From GWA2-49-15 sp964359085 (lineage in GTDB: Bacteria > Bdellovibrionota > Bacteriovoracia > Bacteriovoracales > Bacteriovoracaceae), in the NCBI GenBank assembly GCA_964359085.1, contig CAYHRT010000086.1, positions 1 to 14,971 of the forward strand: DNA of 14,971 nucleotides, read 5' to 3'. The notes beneath the pieces were generated by a model. The model saw only the letters and a list, made by a program, of their open reading frames with translations. It did not search any database and was not told the origin of the DNA. The position numbers and the translations under genes were made by a program. Shown here one piece after another: positions 1-7,153 of the stretch. Each line of letters begins with the position of its first letter. Position 1 is the first letter of the stretch.

Positions 1-90
1 GAATAGGCATCTCGAACGACGTGCGCCAGACCTCCACATAATATGCGACCGTTGGAGATGGGAAAATAGACTCCTAACAAATCAAGGGCA
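1..90. repeat. Left arm of a 90-bp inverted repeat
   Basis: The reverse complement of this stretch matches 1334-1423 with no gaps and 8 mismatches in 90 bases (position p pairs with 1424-p). Similarity drops sharply inward of position 90. The repeat reaches base 1, so it may continue to the left of the window. Five of the eight differences are synonymous when both copies are read in the frame of the barrel-protein gene, which suggests both copies were under protein-level selection until recently. Confidence 0.9.
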
Positions 91-98
91 ACCTTGAT
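1..98 (-). pseudogene. 5'-less copy of the barrel-protein gene, cut by the left edge
   Basis: On the minus strand this stretch encodes 30 residues that match residues 241-270 of the protein at 615-1751 at 27 of 30 positions; the core reads LDLLGVYFP and later LCGGLAHVVRDAYS. The matching frame is closed upstream by a TAA at 99-101, and no convincing start or ribosome binding site precedes the homologous part. What is seen is the middle of a paralogue, whose 3' part would lie left of the window and whose 5' part is missing. It is either a degenerate fragment or a silent 3' cassette that could be joined to the intact gene's 5' half by inversion between the repeat copies. The left flank is needed to decide. 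Confidence 0.65.
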
Positions 99-140
99 TT
101 AATTAGCAAAAAATTTCCCAAGAAAAAAATCGACGAGCGC

Positions 141-569
141 TTGGCCAATTTAGAAAAACTTTATGGTGGCCGCATTCAAAATGCCATTCGGTCTGCCGGC
201 CTCAAGGCCCCGGCCTTGGCGGCATCTCCCTTGTCCTTTGCCACCTTGGCCTCTCTTGGTGCGCCTCCCGAACAAAAGGGTAACGAGTCAGGCGTTCCTA
301 AGGATGTCAATGCACTGAAAAAAGGGGGGAGTTCGGCCATCGCTGATTACGGAGGTTTTAAAATGGATTTTGCCAAAGGTAAACCTCTGCCTACAGAAGG
401 TGGACAGATCAGTTCCTATTCCAAGCAAGATTACCAGGATGCCACTAAAGGAAACTTTGAGTATAAGGACGATGATATTGGCCAGAATACCCAAGAGGAT
501 ATTTTTAAAACCATCACTCTTCGTTACTTTAAAACAGCTTATCCCCTTATTTTCAAGAAGAAGGAATAA
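141..569 (+). CDS. Hypothetical protein, probably 5'-truncated
   Basis: The product of 142 residues from a TTG codon is not recognised. It is soluble-looking, with an Ala/Leu-rich stretch near residues 20-40, a Gly/Lys/Asp-rich middle and a basic tail ending in KKKE. It has no signal peptide or clear membrane segment. The TTG has no good ribosome binding site. The frame stays open upstream to position 78, and the residues before the TTG (KFPKKKIDERLANLEKLYGG spans the junction) read like ordinary protein, so the true N-terminus was probably further upstream. No ATG or GTG exists in that upstream stretch. The frame runs into the left inverted-repeat arm and is closed there by a TAA at 75-77. 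The natural reading is that a rearrangement at about position 90-100 removed the 5' end. It may be non-functional. Confidence 0.5.
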   Translation: MANLEKLYGGRIQNAIRSAGLKAPALAASPLSFATLASLGAPPEQKGNESGVPKDVNALKKGGSSAIADYGGFKMDFAKGKPLPTEGGQISSYSKQDYQDATKGNFEYKDDDIGQNTQEDIFKTITLRYFKTAYPLIFKKKE

Positions 570-614
570 GTTTTTCCTATGAAAATGCCAGCGGACAGGG
601 AATAATAATTTAGC

Positions 615-1751
615 ATGAATAGTAATTTCTTGAATGCCATAATACATAGGAGTTGTTTTTTTCTATTCATTGCAGGGATCATTGGTTCCTCCCCGGCGTG
701 GTCAGCCTCCTTTGTCGTGAAAAATATTAAAAAAGAAAAGAATCTGATGATTGTAACCGGGCCATCTGAAAGAGAAGGTTCAAAATTAACAGTCTCAGTC
801 AGTGGTCAGAGTTGCGTGGCCCAAGTGAATAAAGTCAAAGGAGAAAGTATTCTTCTGCAATTTGATTTTAACTGTAACTTGGGAAGTGTCGAGAAAGGAA
901 AAACTCTCTCATATACCATGAACTCGGTTTCCGATTCTAAGGATGATCAGTTTACTGTGTCTAAGGTAGATTCTCGTAAACATCTTCTTTACACTCACAT
1001 TCCTTCCGGTGTGAACATAAACGTGGGTGCCGAGTTTACCCTTTTTTCTTCCGACCGCAATCATTGCGTGATCCCTGTGGTCTCTATCGCTGGAGGGAAG
1101 GCCGCTCTTAACACGCGCAAATGTTCTTTTGAGTATGAGATTCGCGAAGGGCTGAAACTCGAAGCGCGTTCGGGGATAACTAAACGGCCTGGAACGCCAG
1201 GAGCAGCTTCAAATCTTGATTCCATGTATTTTCTCTTCGGAGCGGGATACCCGAAAATTTCATATAGCAACGCTTTAGACAAGAGTACAACTGATGCCCT
1301 CAAAGCAGATTCATCTATTTCCCATACCAGTTTTTCCCTTGATTTGTTAGGAGTCTATTTTCCAATTTACAACGGTCGTATGTTATGTGGTGGTCTGGCG
1401 CACGTCGTTCGAGATGCCTACTCCGGCGAGAGTACCAAGTTTGAAATCTACCAGATCCAGGCGGGGATTTCTTTTCTGTTCTTTTTTAATAAACAGCGTT
1501 TTGGTAAAGGTTTCGTTTTAAGAACTGACGTTGGAGCTGCCCGCTATACTGCCACTGCCGTTACCGACACCACCGAGGGAGGATTGGCCAATACTCCCGC
1601 TAAGAATGGGTATGGTGCCATGGCCGGCGGCGGGTGGTCTTTTAACCTCACCGAAAGCACTTTGATGTTAGCACAACTTCTTTATGCCTATCGTTCCATG
1701 GGTGATTCTAATATCGCAACGTTGACGGCCTCCCTGGGGTTACTCTTCTGA
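615..1751 (+). CDS. Exported, probable outer-membrane beta-barrel protein (unknown family)
   Basis: The product has 378 residues. A signal peptide covers residues 1-31: Arg12, a hydrophobic stretch, then a likely cleavage after AWSA. Residues 32-185 seem to contain two related modules of about 65-80 residues, each with a Cys pair (Cys67/Cys87 and Cys151/Cys170) about 20 residues apart with a Lys-x-x-x-Leu-like strand between. This suggests an internal duplication with disulphides formed in the periplasm. Residues 200-378 alternate polar and hydrophobic residues, are rich in Gly and aromatics, and end in GLLF, as in small outer-membrane barrels. I do not recognise the family. Residues 241-270 are encoded by the right inverted-repeat arm. 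The start has only a distant GGGA before it but gives a clean signal peptide. The stop TGA appears to overlap the start of the downstream exporter gene, suggesting translational coupling. The barrel assignment is inference from strand pattern. Confidence 0.75.
   Translation: MNSNFLNAIIHRSCFFLFIAGIIGSSPAWSASFVVKNIKKEKNLMIVTGPSEREGSKLTVSVSGQSCVAQVNKVKGESILLQFDFNCNLGSVEKGKTLSYTMNSVSDSKDDQFTVSKVDSRKHLLYTHIPSGVNINVGAEFTLFSSDRNHCVIPVVSIAGGKAALNTRKCSFEYEIREGLKLEARSGITKRPGTPGAASNLDSMYFLFGAGYPKISYSNALDKSTTDALKADSSISHTSFSLDLLGVYFPIYNGRMLCGGLAHVVRDAYSGESTKFEIYQIQAGISFLFFFNKQRFGKGFVLRTDVGAARYTATAVTDTTEGGLANTPAKNGYGAMAGGGWSFNLTESTLMLAQLLYAYRSMGDSNIATLTASLGLLF
1334..1423. repeat. Right arm of the 90-bp inverted repeat, inside the barrel-protein gene
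   Basis: This is the inverted copy of 1-90, 82 of 90 bases identical. It encodes residues 241-270 of the barrel protein, near the start of the putative barrel domain. The two arms enclose about 1.24 kb containing the 5'-truncated ORF and the promoter-proximal two thirds of the barrel gene. Recombination between the arms would invert that segment and join the barrel gene's 5' part to whatever 3' part lies left of the window. Confidence 0.9.
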
Positions 1752-4045
1752 AGAATTTATTTCAATGGCAGGCCAATCATTTTGCCCAGCATTTGGTTAA
1801 GTATCCTAAAGCTTATCTTGCGGCATCCATTGTCATCGTTCTCGTTTTGGCGACCCCCATTTTTTGGCTGAAGGCCAACTATGGTGCGCGCATCTGGTTT
1901 CGCACCACGGACCCTCTGATTAAGGAAATGGACGCATTGGAAAGAATGTTCGGCAGTGACGAAAAGGTTATCATTGGTATCCATCGCAAAAATGGAGTTT
2001 TTACTAATGAATCGATCAAACTTCTACACGAAGTCACGGAGAAGTTGTGGACCATGCCGGACATTGTGCGAGTAGATTCCCTCTCCAATTATAATCACTC
2101 GATTGCTAAAGGCGATGACATTATCACCACGCCTTTCTTAGACAAGGGGCGGAGCTACACCCATGATGAATTGGCAGAGCGCAAGGCACTGGCCATGCAA
2201 GATGCCATTTTAAGCGATCGCTTTGTAGATATGCATGGCACCACTTTACTCGTCGTCGGCACACTGGTAGCGGAGGTAGTTCGGCAACCTGATTACAGAA
2301 GTCTCAACATCGCCCTACGCGCTATGATGGAACCTATCGAAAATAATCCCATCTACAAAGATTATTCATTTCATTACGCTGGTTCAGGAGTGATTAATGA
2401 TGCTTATCGCGATGTTTCTGATCGCGATATCGCCTTTATGATCCCGTTAAATATTGCGATGATGGCCCTATTTCTTTTTATGGTATTTCGTTCATGGAAA
2501 GGATTTGTTCTTCCTATCGGATTGGTGGGGGTTACTGTTCTTTGCACTTTAGGTATTTCGGCTGCCGTAGGATTTGAGTTTGATAATTTGAGCGCCGCCA
2601 TTCCGGGAATTTTGATCGCCGTATGTATGGCCGATTCAGTTCACCTCCTGTCTACCTATTACCGTGCCATTCGTATGGGACAAGATAAAAAGAGTGCCAT
2701 GATTGAAACTATTGAAAAAAATCTCTTGGCAACTTTTTTGACCAGTTTCACTACTTTTTTAGGTTTTATCAGTTTGGCCAATACTGAACTCATCCCAGTG
2801 CAAAAAATGGGGATTTTGGCTGCCACAGGGACCATGTTGGCATGGTTTTTAACCATTGGTGGAGTGTGTCCTTTTTTATATCTCACTTCCAGTTTGAAGC
2901 TCCGGGAAAAAACTACCTTGAGTAAAGAATTCGCTCATAGGGTAGTCGATTGGATTGAAAAACATCGACGCAGTATTTTATGGATATCCAATCTCTCCAT
3001 GCTTTTCATGTTTTATCTTGGTATTCAAAATAGAGTGAACTCGGACCCCTTAGAGCATTTCGACAAGCACCTCAAGATAAGTCGTGATGCTTATTTCTTG
3101 CTCGATATTTTTAATGGTGTAGGTGGCCCGCAAGTCTTAATTGATTCTGGTCAGGAAGATGGCGCAAAAGATCCGTTATTTTTGATAAAAGTGGAACGTT
3201 TTATTGCTGAAATCGATAAAGAGCCTGTCGTTAATAAGGTCAGCTCCATCATGGATATCATCAAGCAACTCAATCAACGCCTGCATGGTGATGATAAGGC
3301 CTTCTATCGTATTCCCGATACACGTGAGCAAGTGGCAGAAATTTTGCTCATGTATTCCATGGGATTGCCACAAGGAATGGATCTAAATAATCAAATTAGT
3401 CTCGATGGGCGTTTTATTCGGCTCGAAATCAACTGGTCTCTTCATGACTCCCAACGCTCGCTTAAAATGATAGCTGGTTTTGAGGAGCTGGCGCGGCAAC
3501 TTGGCCTTACGCTCTCGATTACCGGCAAATTAACCATGTATCATCGAATGACCGGCTATATTGTTCGAACCTTTTTTTATTCCATGTTAGCATCGTTTAT
3601 TTGCATCGGATTCATCATGATGATTTCCATGGGATCATGGAAACTCGGACTTCTCTCTCTCCCGCCTAATATTGTTCCCATGGCCTTTGGTATCGGACTT
3701 ATGACAATCATGCAACGACCTATTGATATAGGCACCAGTTTGGTGATCAGTGTGTGCTTTGGTATTGCCGTGGATGACACCATTCATTTTCTTATTCACT
3801 ACCGCCAAAACATGGATAAGGGTATGGCGATCAAAGAGGCGATACGGGATATTTATATTCATACAGCGCCATCCTTAGTTTTCACCACGGTTATTCTTGT
3901 CACCTGTTTTGGGGCCTTTGTCTTTGCCAATTTTATTCCCAATGTAAATTTTGGTATCTTGTGTGCCTTTACTCTTTCCGTGGCCTTGGCCATGGATTTG
4001 CTCTACCTTCCGGCCCTCCTATTTACTTTCAAGCTCAGGAAGTAG
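1748..4045 (+). CDS. RND-superfamily exporter, MMPL/HpnN-like
   Basis: This inner-membrane, proton-driven exporter has about 765 residues and is built from two homologous halves. Each half has one helix (about residues 23-41, and around nucleotides 2970-3030), a large periplasmic domain, then a block of five helices (nucleotides about 2430-2890 and 3560-4035). The fourth helices carry the matching motifs MADSVHLL and VDDTIHFLIHY, where MMPL-type exporters place proton-relay Asp residues. There are only two periplasmic domains and no sign of a typical multidrug AcrB hydrophilic core, so it fits the hydrophobic or lipid-substrate exporter group (COG1033-like); substrate unknown. Start choice: a TTG at 1793 is possible but has no ribosome binding site. 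The in-frame region upstream reads KNLFQWQANHFAQHL, typical of the cytoplasmic lead-in, and a CTG at 1748 is preceded by GGGG at 1736-1739 and forms a CTGA overlap with the previous stop. Function is confident, start is not. Confidence 0.88.
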   Translation: MKNLFQWQANHFAQHLVKYPKAYLAASIVIVLVLATPIFWLKANYGARIWFRTTDPLIKEMDALERMFGSDEKVIIGIHRKNGVFTNESIKLLHEVTEKLWTMPDIVRVDSLSNYNHSIAKGDDIITTPFLDKGRSYTHDELAERKALAMQDAILSDRFVDMHGTTLLVVGTLVAEVVRQPDYRSLNIALRAMMEPIENNPIYKDYSFHYAGSGVINDAYRDVSDRDIAFMIPLNIAMMALFLFMVFRSWKGFVLPIGLVGVTVLCTLGISAAVGFEFDNLSAAIPGILIAVCMADSVHLLSTYYRAIRMGQDKKSAMIETIEKNLLATFLTSFTTFLGFISLANTELIPVQKMGILAATGTMLAWFLTIGGVCPFLYLTSSLKLREKTTLSKEFAHRVVDWIEKHRRSILWISNLSMLFMFYLGIQNRVNSDPLEHFDKHLKISRDAYFLLDIFNGVGGPQVLIDSGQEDGAKDPLFLIKVERFIAEIDKEPVVNKVSSIMDIIKQLNQRLHGDDKAFYRIPDTREQVAEILLMYSMGLPQGMDLNNQISLDGRFIRLEINWSLHDSQRSLKMIAGFEELARQLGLTLSITGKLTMYHRMTGYIVRTFFYSMLASFICIGFIMMISMGSWKLGLLSLPPNIVPMAFGIGLMTIMQRPIDIGTSLVISVCFGIAVDDTIHFLIHYRQNMDKGMAIKEAIRDIYIHTAPSLVFTTVILVTCFGAFVFANFIPNVNFGILCAFTLSVALAMDLLYLPALLFTFKLRK

Positions 4046-4083
4046 GCCTTCTTTGCCTAGCGATTTTATAAGGTATTTCCCTC

Positions 4084-4092
4084 TGGTATAAT
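4084..4092 (+). promoter_or_regulatory. Extended -10 promoter for the transglycosylase gene
   Basis: TGGTATAAT is a perfect extended -10 element (TGn plus TATAAT). The expected -35 position (about 4064-4069) has only TTTTAT, which is common for extended -10 promoters. Transcription would start near 4099, leaving only a few bases before the ATG at 4103, so the mRNA may be leaderless. No Shine-Dalgarno sequence lies before that ATG. This is sequence inference only. Confidence 0.5.
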
Positions 4093-4102
4093 TATTTCCA
4101 TT

Positions 4103-5146
4103 ATGGGGAAGATAATTTTTTCATTCATGTTTTACTGTCTTGCCTGTTCACTGGGATGGGCACAGGACCGGACCATTTTCTTTAACAAAGATGATGTGGA
4201 AGAGGGGCGCGCACGTTTTTGGTTTAAGTACTATACCCAAGAGGGGAGGGCGACTTTTTTACGTCATCTCCAGAATGGTGAAAGTTATCGTGGTCTGGTG
4301 GAATTTACCCTGGCCTCTTATGGTCTACCCTCAGAACTTTACTATCTCGGCCTGATTGAAAGTGGTTTTATTCCGCACAGTGTATCGAGTGCCAAGGCCC
4401 GAGGGCCGTGGCAATTCATGGTCACTACGGGGGTGAAATATGGGCTGCGAGTGGATCAGGCTGTGGATGAGCGGATGAGTGTACCTAAAAGCACCAAAGC
4501 CGCGGCCCATTATCTCTTAGATTTGCATAATATTTTCCATAACTGGGCCCTGGCGGCAGCCGCCTATAATGCAGGGGAGTACAAAGTACTGGACGCGATC
4601 AGAAAGGGCGATTCACGTAATTTACGAATACTGTGCGAGCAAAAACTTCTGGTGCTTGAAACCTGTGATTATGTGGCAAAAATATGGGTGGCCAGTCAAC
4701 TTGATAGAAGACGCTTGGAGTTTGGAATAGAAGCGCCAGAGATAACAGAGACACCAGATTTTTTTTGGCGAGCGATACCCATAAAAAGAGTGAGCGAGAT
4801 AAGTGAGTTAAGTTTTACCTTGGGCCAGGCCGAGACTGAAATCAGATATTTCAATCCTGATTTATTGACCACCATTATTCCTGGAAGTTTGACTCAACCT
4901 TATTATGTCTATTTGCCCAATCGTTACTTTCTGCAGTCCAAGAAAATTCTAGAAGAAGAAGGGCGACGGGCCTTTAAAATCAAAAATCCTACACCTCTCA
5001 AAAAACTGGGGTTAGAACTAAGGATCGGAGATGCTCTGTGGGTGCGGAAAATTTCCGGCAACGAATTACGTCTCGAAGCACCATCTTTAGGGAAACATAT
5101 TGTGTTGAGTATGCAAGAATATGAAAAGCTACAGGGCCAGTACTAG
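4103..5146 (+). CDS. MltD-like murein lytic transglycosylase (GH23)
   Basis: The enzyme cleaves the MurNAc-GlcNAc bond of peptidoglycan non-hydrolytically, leaving 1,6-anhydro-MurNAc ends, in the periplasm. The 347-residue product has a signal peptide with probable cleavage after GWA (Ala20). The GH23 domain spans about residues 65-190: catalytic Glu86 in GLIESGF, then AKARGPWQFM (97-106), VDERMSV (121-127) and AYNAGE (154-159), all hallmarks of the MltD-type family. Cys15 is in a poor lipobox, so it is probably soluble rather than a lipoprotein. The C-terminal ~150 residues contain a helix and strand region but no LysM repeat that I can recognise, unlike E. coli MltD, so wall targeting would differ. 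It follows the exporter by 57 bp with its own extended -10 element, and its 3' end overlaps the convergent neighbour by 18 bp. A second, lipoprotein-type relative begins at 14416. Confidence 0.9.
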   Translation: MGKIIFSFMFYCLACSLGWAQDRTIFFNKDDVEEGRARFWFKYYTQEGRATFLRHLQNGESYRGLVEFTLASYGLPSELYYLGLIESGFIPHSVSSAKARGPWQFMVTTGVKYGLRVDQAVDERMSVPKSTKAAAHYLLDLHNIFHNWALAAAAYNAGEYKVLDAIRKGDSRNLRILCEQKLLVLETCDYVAKIWVASQLDRRRLEFGIEAPEITETPDFFWRAIPIKRVSEISELSFTLGQAETEIRYFNPDLLTTIIPGSLTQPYYVYLPNRYFLQSKKILEEEGRRAFKIKNPTPLKKLGLELRIGDALWVRKISGNELRLEAPSLGKHIVLSMQEYEKLQGQY

Positions 5147-5527
5147 ATCGTATTTTTCTGCCAGTTCCTTCAGCGCTTTATCCACCACGGGCCTTGGGAT
5201 AATGAGATCAACCACTGAAGCCTTGTAGTTAAGATCCAGATGACATTTTTTATCACAAGTAAAATCACCAGAAACAATCTCTACTGACTTAATCGGAAGT
5301 TTGTTTTGAAATTGGCCATACCAAGAAAAAAAATCCTCCAGTTTTTTACGAAAGGTGCTGAAGACTTCATCTGGAGAATCTTTACCCAAGTTATAAATAA
5401 AGTGACCAGCATCCATTTTTTTACCGTTAACAACAATTTCTATCATTCCGCGCGAATTAATAGATAAGGTATCATTGAGACAAGTTGGGCAATAGTTGGT
5501 AAGTTGGGTTCTGCTCATAATCGACAT
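5129..5527 (-). CDS. Small protein with two cysteine pairs, unknown function
   Basis: The product has 132 residues from the ATG at 5527, which has AAGGA ten bases upstream. A second ATG nine bases later is possible; a longer in-frame start at 5581 is less likely because it places the ribosome binding site inside the gene. Cys13/Cys16 (CPTC) and Cys91/Cys95 (CDKKC) could together hold a zinc ion, as in a split zinc ribbon. The rest looks like mixed alpha/beta, with a Trp/Tyr-rich helix around residues 55-75. There is no signal peptide or membrane segment, so it is probably cytoplasmic. The convergent transglycosylase gene overlaps its 3' end by 18 bp. I do not recognise the family. Confidence 0.7.
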   Translation of the reverse strand: MSIMSRTQLTNYCPTCLNDTLSINSRGMIEIVVNGKKMDAGHFIYNLGKDSPDEVFSTFRKKLEDFFSWYGQFQNKLPIKSVEIVSGDFTCDKKCHLDLNYKASVVDLIIPRPVVDKALKELAEKYDLVLAL

Positions 5528-5598
5528 TATGAAGGATTCCTTGACAACAGAAAAACTTTCAAACAATAGAGAGCATCTCACTCAGAGATTAGGTATAC

Positions 5599-5628
5599 AA
5601 TATATCAGTTCTTTGTCGATTTTTTCAA
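5599..5628 (-). promoter_or_regulatory. Possible sigma70-type promoter for the Cys-pair protein gene
   Basis: On the minus strand TTGAAA (5623-5628) and TATATT (5599-5604) are separated by 18 bases. Transcription would start near 5592, giving a leader of about 65 bases. The hexamers are each close to consensus, but the region is AT-rich and chance matches are possible. Confidence 0.35.
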
Positions 5629-5647
5629 AAATAAAAAGGAATTTTGC

Positions 5648-6502
5648 ATGGCCAATACTAAAACTATTAAAATGCGCGACGGAACTGAGATTTTTTGTCG
5701 GATCAAGGAAATGGGCGGCCCTATTTGGATCGTGGCCACTCATGGTATTGGTGAGCACCAAGAACGTCATCAGTATTTGTCTGACATATTTGGTCAATAT
5801 TTTAATGTCTTTCGCTATGATCTGCGAGGCCATGGAAGGAGTGGCGGCCCGCGTGGTGATATAAGTTCTTTTGGCCAATATATGGAGGACTTGAACGAAC
5901 TGATACAATTTCTTCATCGAGAATATCGCATGAAGCGTTATGTCCTGTTTGGGCATTCTATGGGGGCACTAATAAATGCCAGCTACCTTCAAAATTTTCA
6001 CATAGCAGAGCATTACCCAGAGCGCCTCTTTTTAAGTGCACCGCCGGCAGCCGCTGTCGGTCTTTTGGGTAAATTTATAGAATATGCTCCTTCCACATTC
6101 TTTCGCAAGCTTGAGCAGTCCGCTTTGGGTCTCAAGCTAAAGGGCTTAGTGGATTTGAAATATTTATCGCATGATCCCCGAGTCATGGAGGCCTACCTGG
6201 CCGATCCTCTCAATGAATTGGCGATTCATACCCGGCTTCTTTTTGGCATGGTGGCCACTGCCAAAGATGTTTTTACCCGACCCATAAGACCAAAATGTCC
6301 AGCGATGTGTGTGGTCGGAAGTTCTGATCAAATTGTGAATCCACTTTTTTTAAAGCAGTATTTTGCCAATGTGGATCGCTCCTTTGATTTTCAGATGATC
6401 AAGGGCGGTTATCACGAACTTCACAACGAAATTGAAAAATATCGACGGGTCTATTTTGAATTATTAAAAAATTTTCTTATGGATTGCTTATACCGAGAGT
6501 AA
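5648..6502 (+). CDS. Alpha/beta hydrolase, monoacylglycerol lipase / lysophospholipase type
   Basis: The 284-residue product has the serine-hydrolase fold of the PldB/MGL group (COG2267). The likely triad is Ser104 in GHSMG (102-106), Asp227 in GSSDQIVN and His256 in GGYHELHNE; the GxxHExxxE pattern is typical of monoglyceride lipases. THGIGEH (31-37) supplies the oxyanion-hole loop and YDLRGHGRS (57-65) the usual strand-4 motif. A cap domain fits residues about 130-205. There is no signal peptide, so it is a cytoplasmic or membrane-associated esterase acting on lysophospholipids or monoglycerides; the substrate is inferred from the family. The ATG is preceded by AAGGA at good spacing. Its 3' end overlaps the convergent amidotransferase gene by 15 bp. 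Confidence 0.88.
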   Translation: MANTKTIKMRDGTEIFCRIKEMGGPIWIVATHGIGEHQERHQYLSDIFGQYFNVFRYDLRGHGRSGGPRGDISSFGQYMEDLNELIQFLHREYRMKRYVLFGHSMGALINASYLQNFHIAEHYPERLFLSAPPAAAVGLLGKFIEYAPSTFFRKLEQSALGLKLKGLVDLKYLSHDPRVMEAYLADPLNELAIHTRLLFGMVATAKDVFTRPIRPKCPAMCVVGSSDQIVNPLFLKQYFANVDRSFDFQMIKGGYHELHNEIEKYRRVYFELLKNFLMDCLYRE

Positions 6503-7153
6503 GTGGTGAGCGACGTTGAGAAAACGGTGAAGAATCGAAAGGCCATCAGTACTTGCTTCCTCAATTTCTTGACTTCCAAGTGGTGGGTCGAGAGTTTCAT
6601 AAAAGTCCCAACTGGCTTCAGGATGTCCCTGAATTCCAAGATAGGGAAGATGTTTATGACGAACAAGCTCGTAGGTACATTCCGGTGAAGAGCCGAGACA
6701 TTCAAAAGAATTTGGAAGTTTTTTTATTTCATATTTATGGCATTTAAAAATTCTCAAGACTTCCCCCGAACTGAAGCCCCATTGATTTTGCAAAACGGTG
6801 AATTGACGTGTGCCTTCAAGCAACTTGCCATCCGGTGTACACAAGTCAATAGTACCGCCAAAATGATCGGCCATTAATTGATGGCCAAAACAAATTCCCA
6901 AGACTGGAATATTGGCCTCAAGTTTTTCTTGGGCGAACAAGGCAACCTCTTTTTGCCAAGCAAAGCGATCACAGACATTGGAGTAACTGCCGAATAGGAT
7001 ATAGGCATCGGATGGTTTATTTCGGCGCAAAGATTGTATACCATTGGCGGGAGGAAGATGATATTCCATGGGAATAGCGAAGGCCTTGACCAATTTGTTG
7101 AAGCATTGATAAGCTGGTGTAATAGTGGCGCAATCAATGATGCTTACATGCAT
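6488..7153 (-). CDS. Class I glutamine amidotransferase domain protein (GMP-synthase-like)
   Basis: The 221-residue stand-alone GATase1 domain has nucleophile Cys88 in GICFGHQ and His177/Glu179 in IQGHPE, a complete Cys-His-Glu triad. It resembles the free-standing YfeJ/GuaA-N-like proteins (COG0518), which release ammonia from glutamine or hydrolyse gamma-glutamyl amides. No synthetase domain or obvious acceptor enzyme is adjacent, so the physiological substrate is unknown. There is no signal peptide. The start ATG (7153) shares two bases with the divergent alkyltransferase ATG in a CATG, and only a weak GAG-type ribosome binding site precedes it. The 3' end overlaps the hydrolase gene by 15 bp. 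Confidence 0.88.
   Translation of the reverse strand: MHVSIIDCATITPAYQCFNKLVKAFAIPMEYHLPPANGIQSLRRNKPSDAYILFGSYSNVCDRFAWQKEVALFAQEKLEANIPVLGICFGHQLMADHFGGTIDLCTPDGKLLEGTRQFTVLQNQWGFSSGEVLRIFKCHKYEIKKLPNSFECLGSSPECTYELVRHKHLPYLGIQGHPEASWDFYETLDPPLGSQEIEEASTDGLSILHRFLNVAHHLLSV

Noticed and set aside
288..647. Open frame of 119 codons on the minus strand
   Set aside because: Antisense to the ORF at 141-569 and the start of the barrel gene; no ribosome binding site and no recognisable protein.
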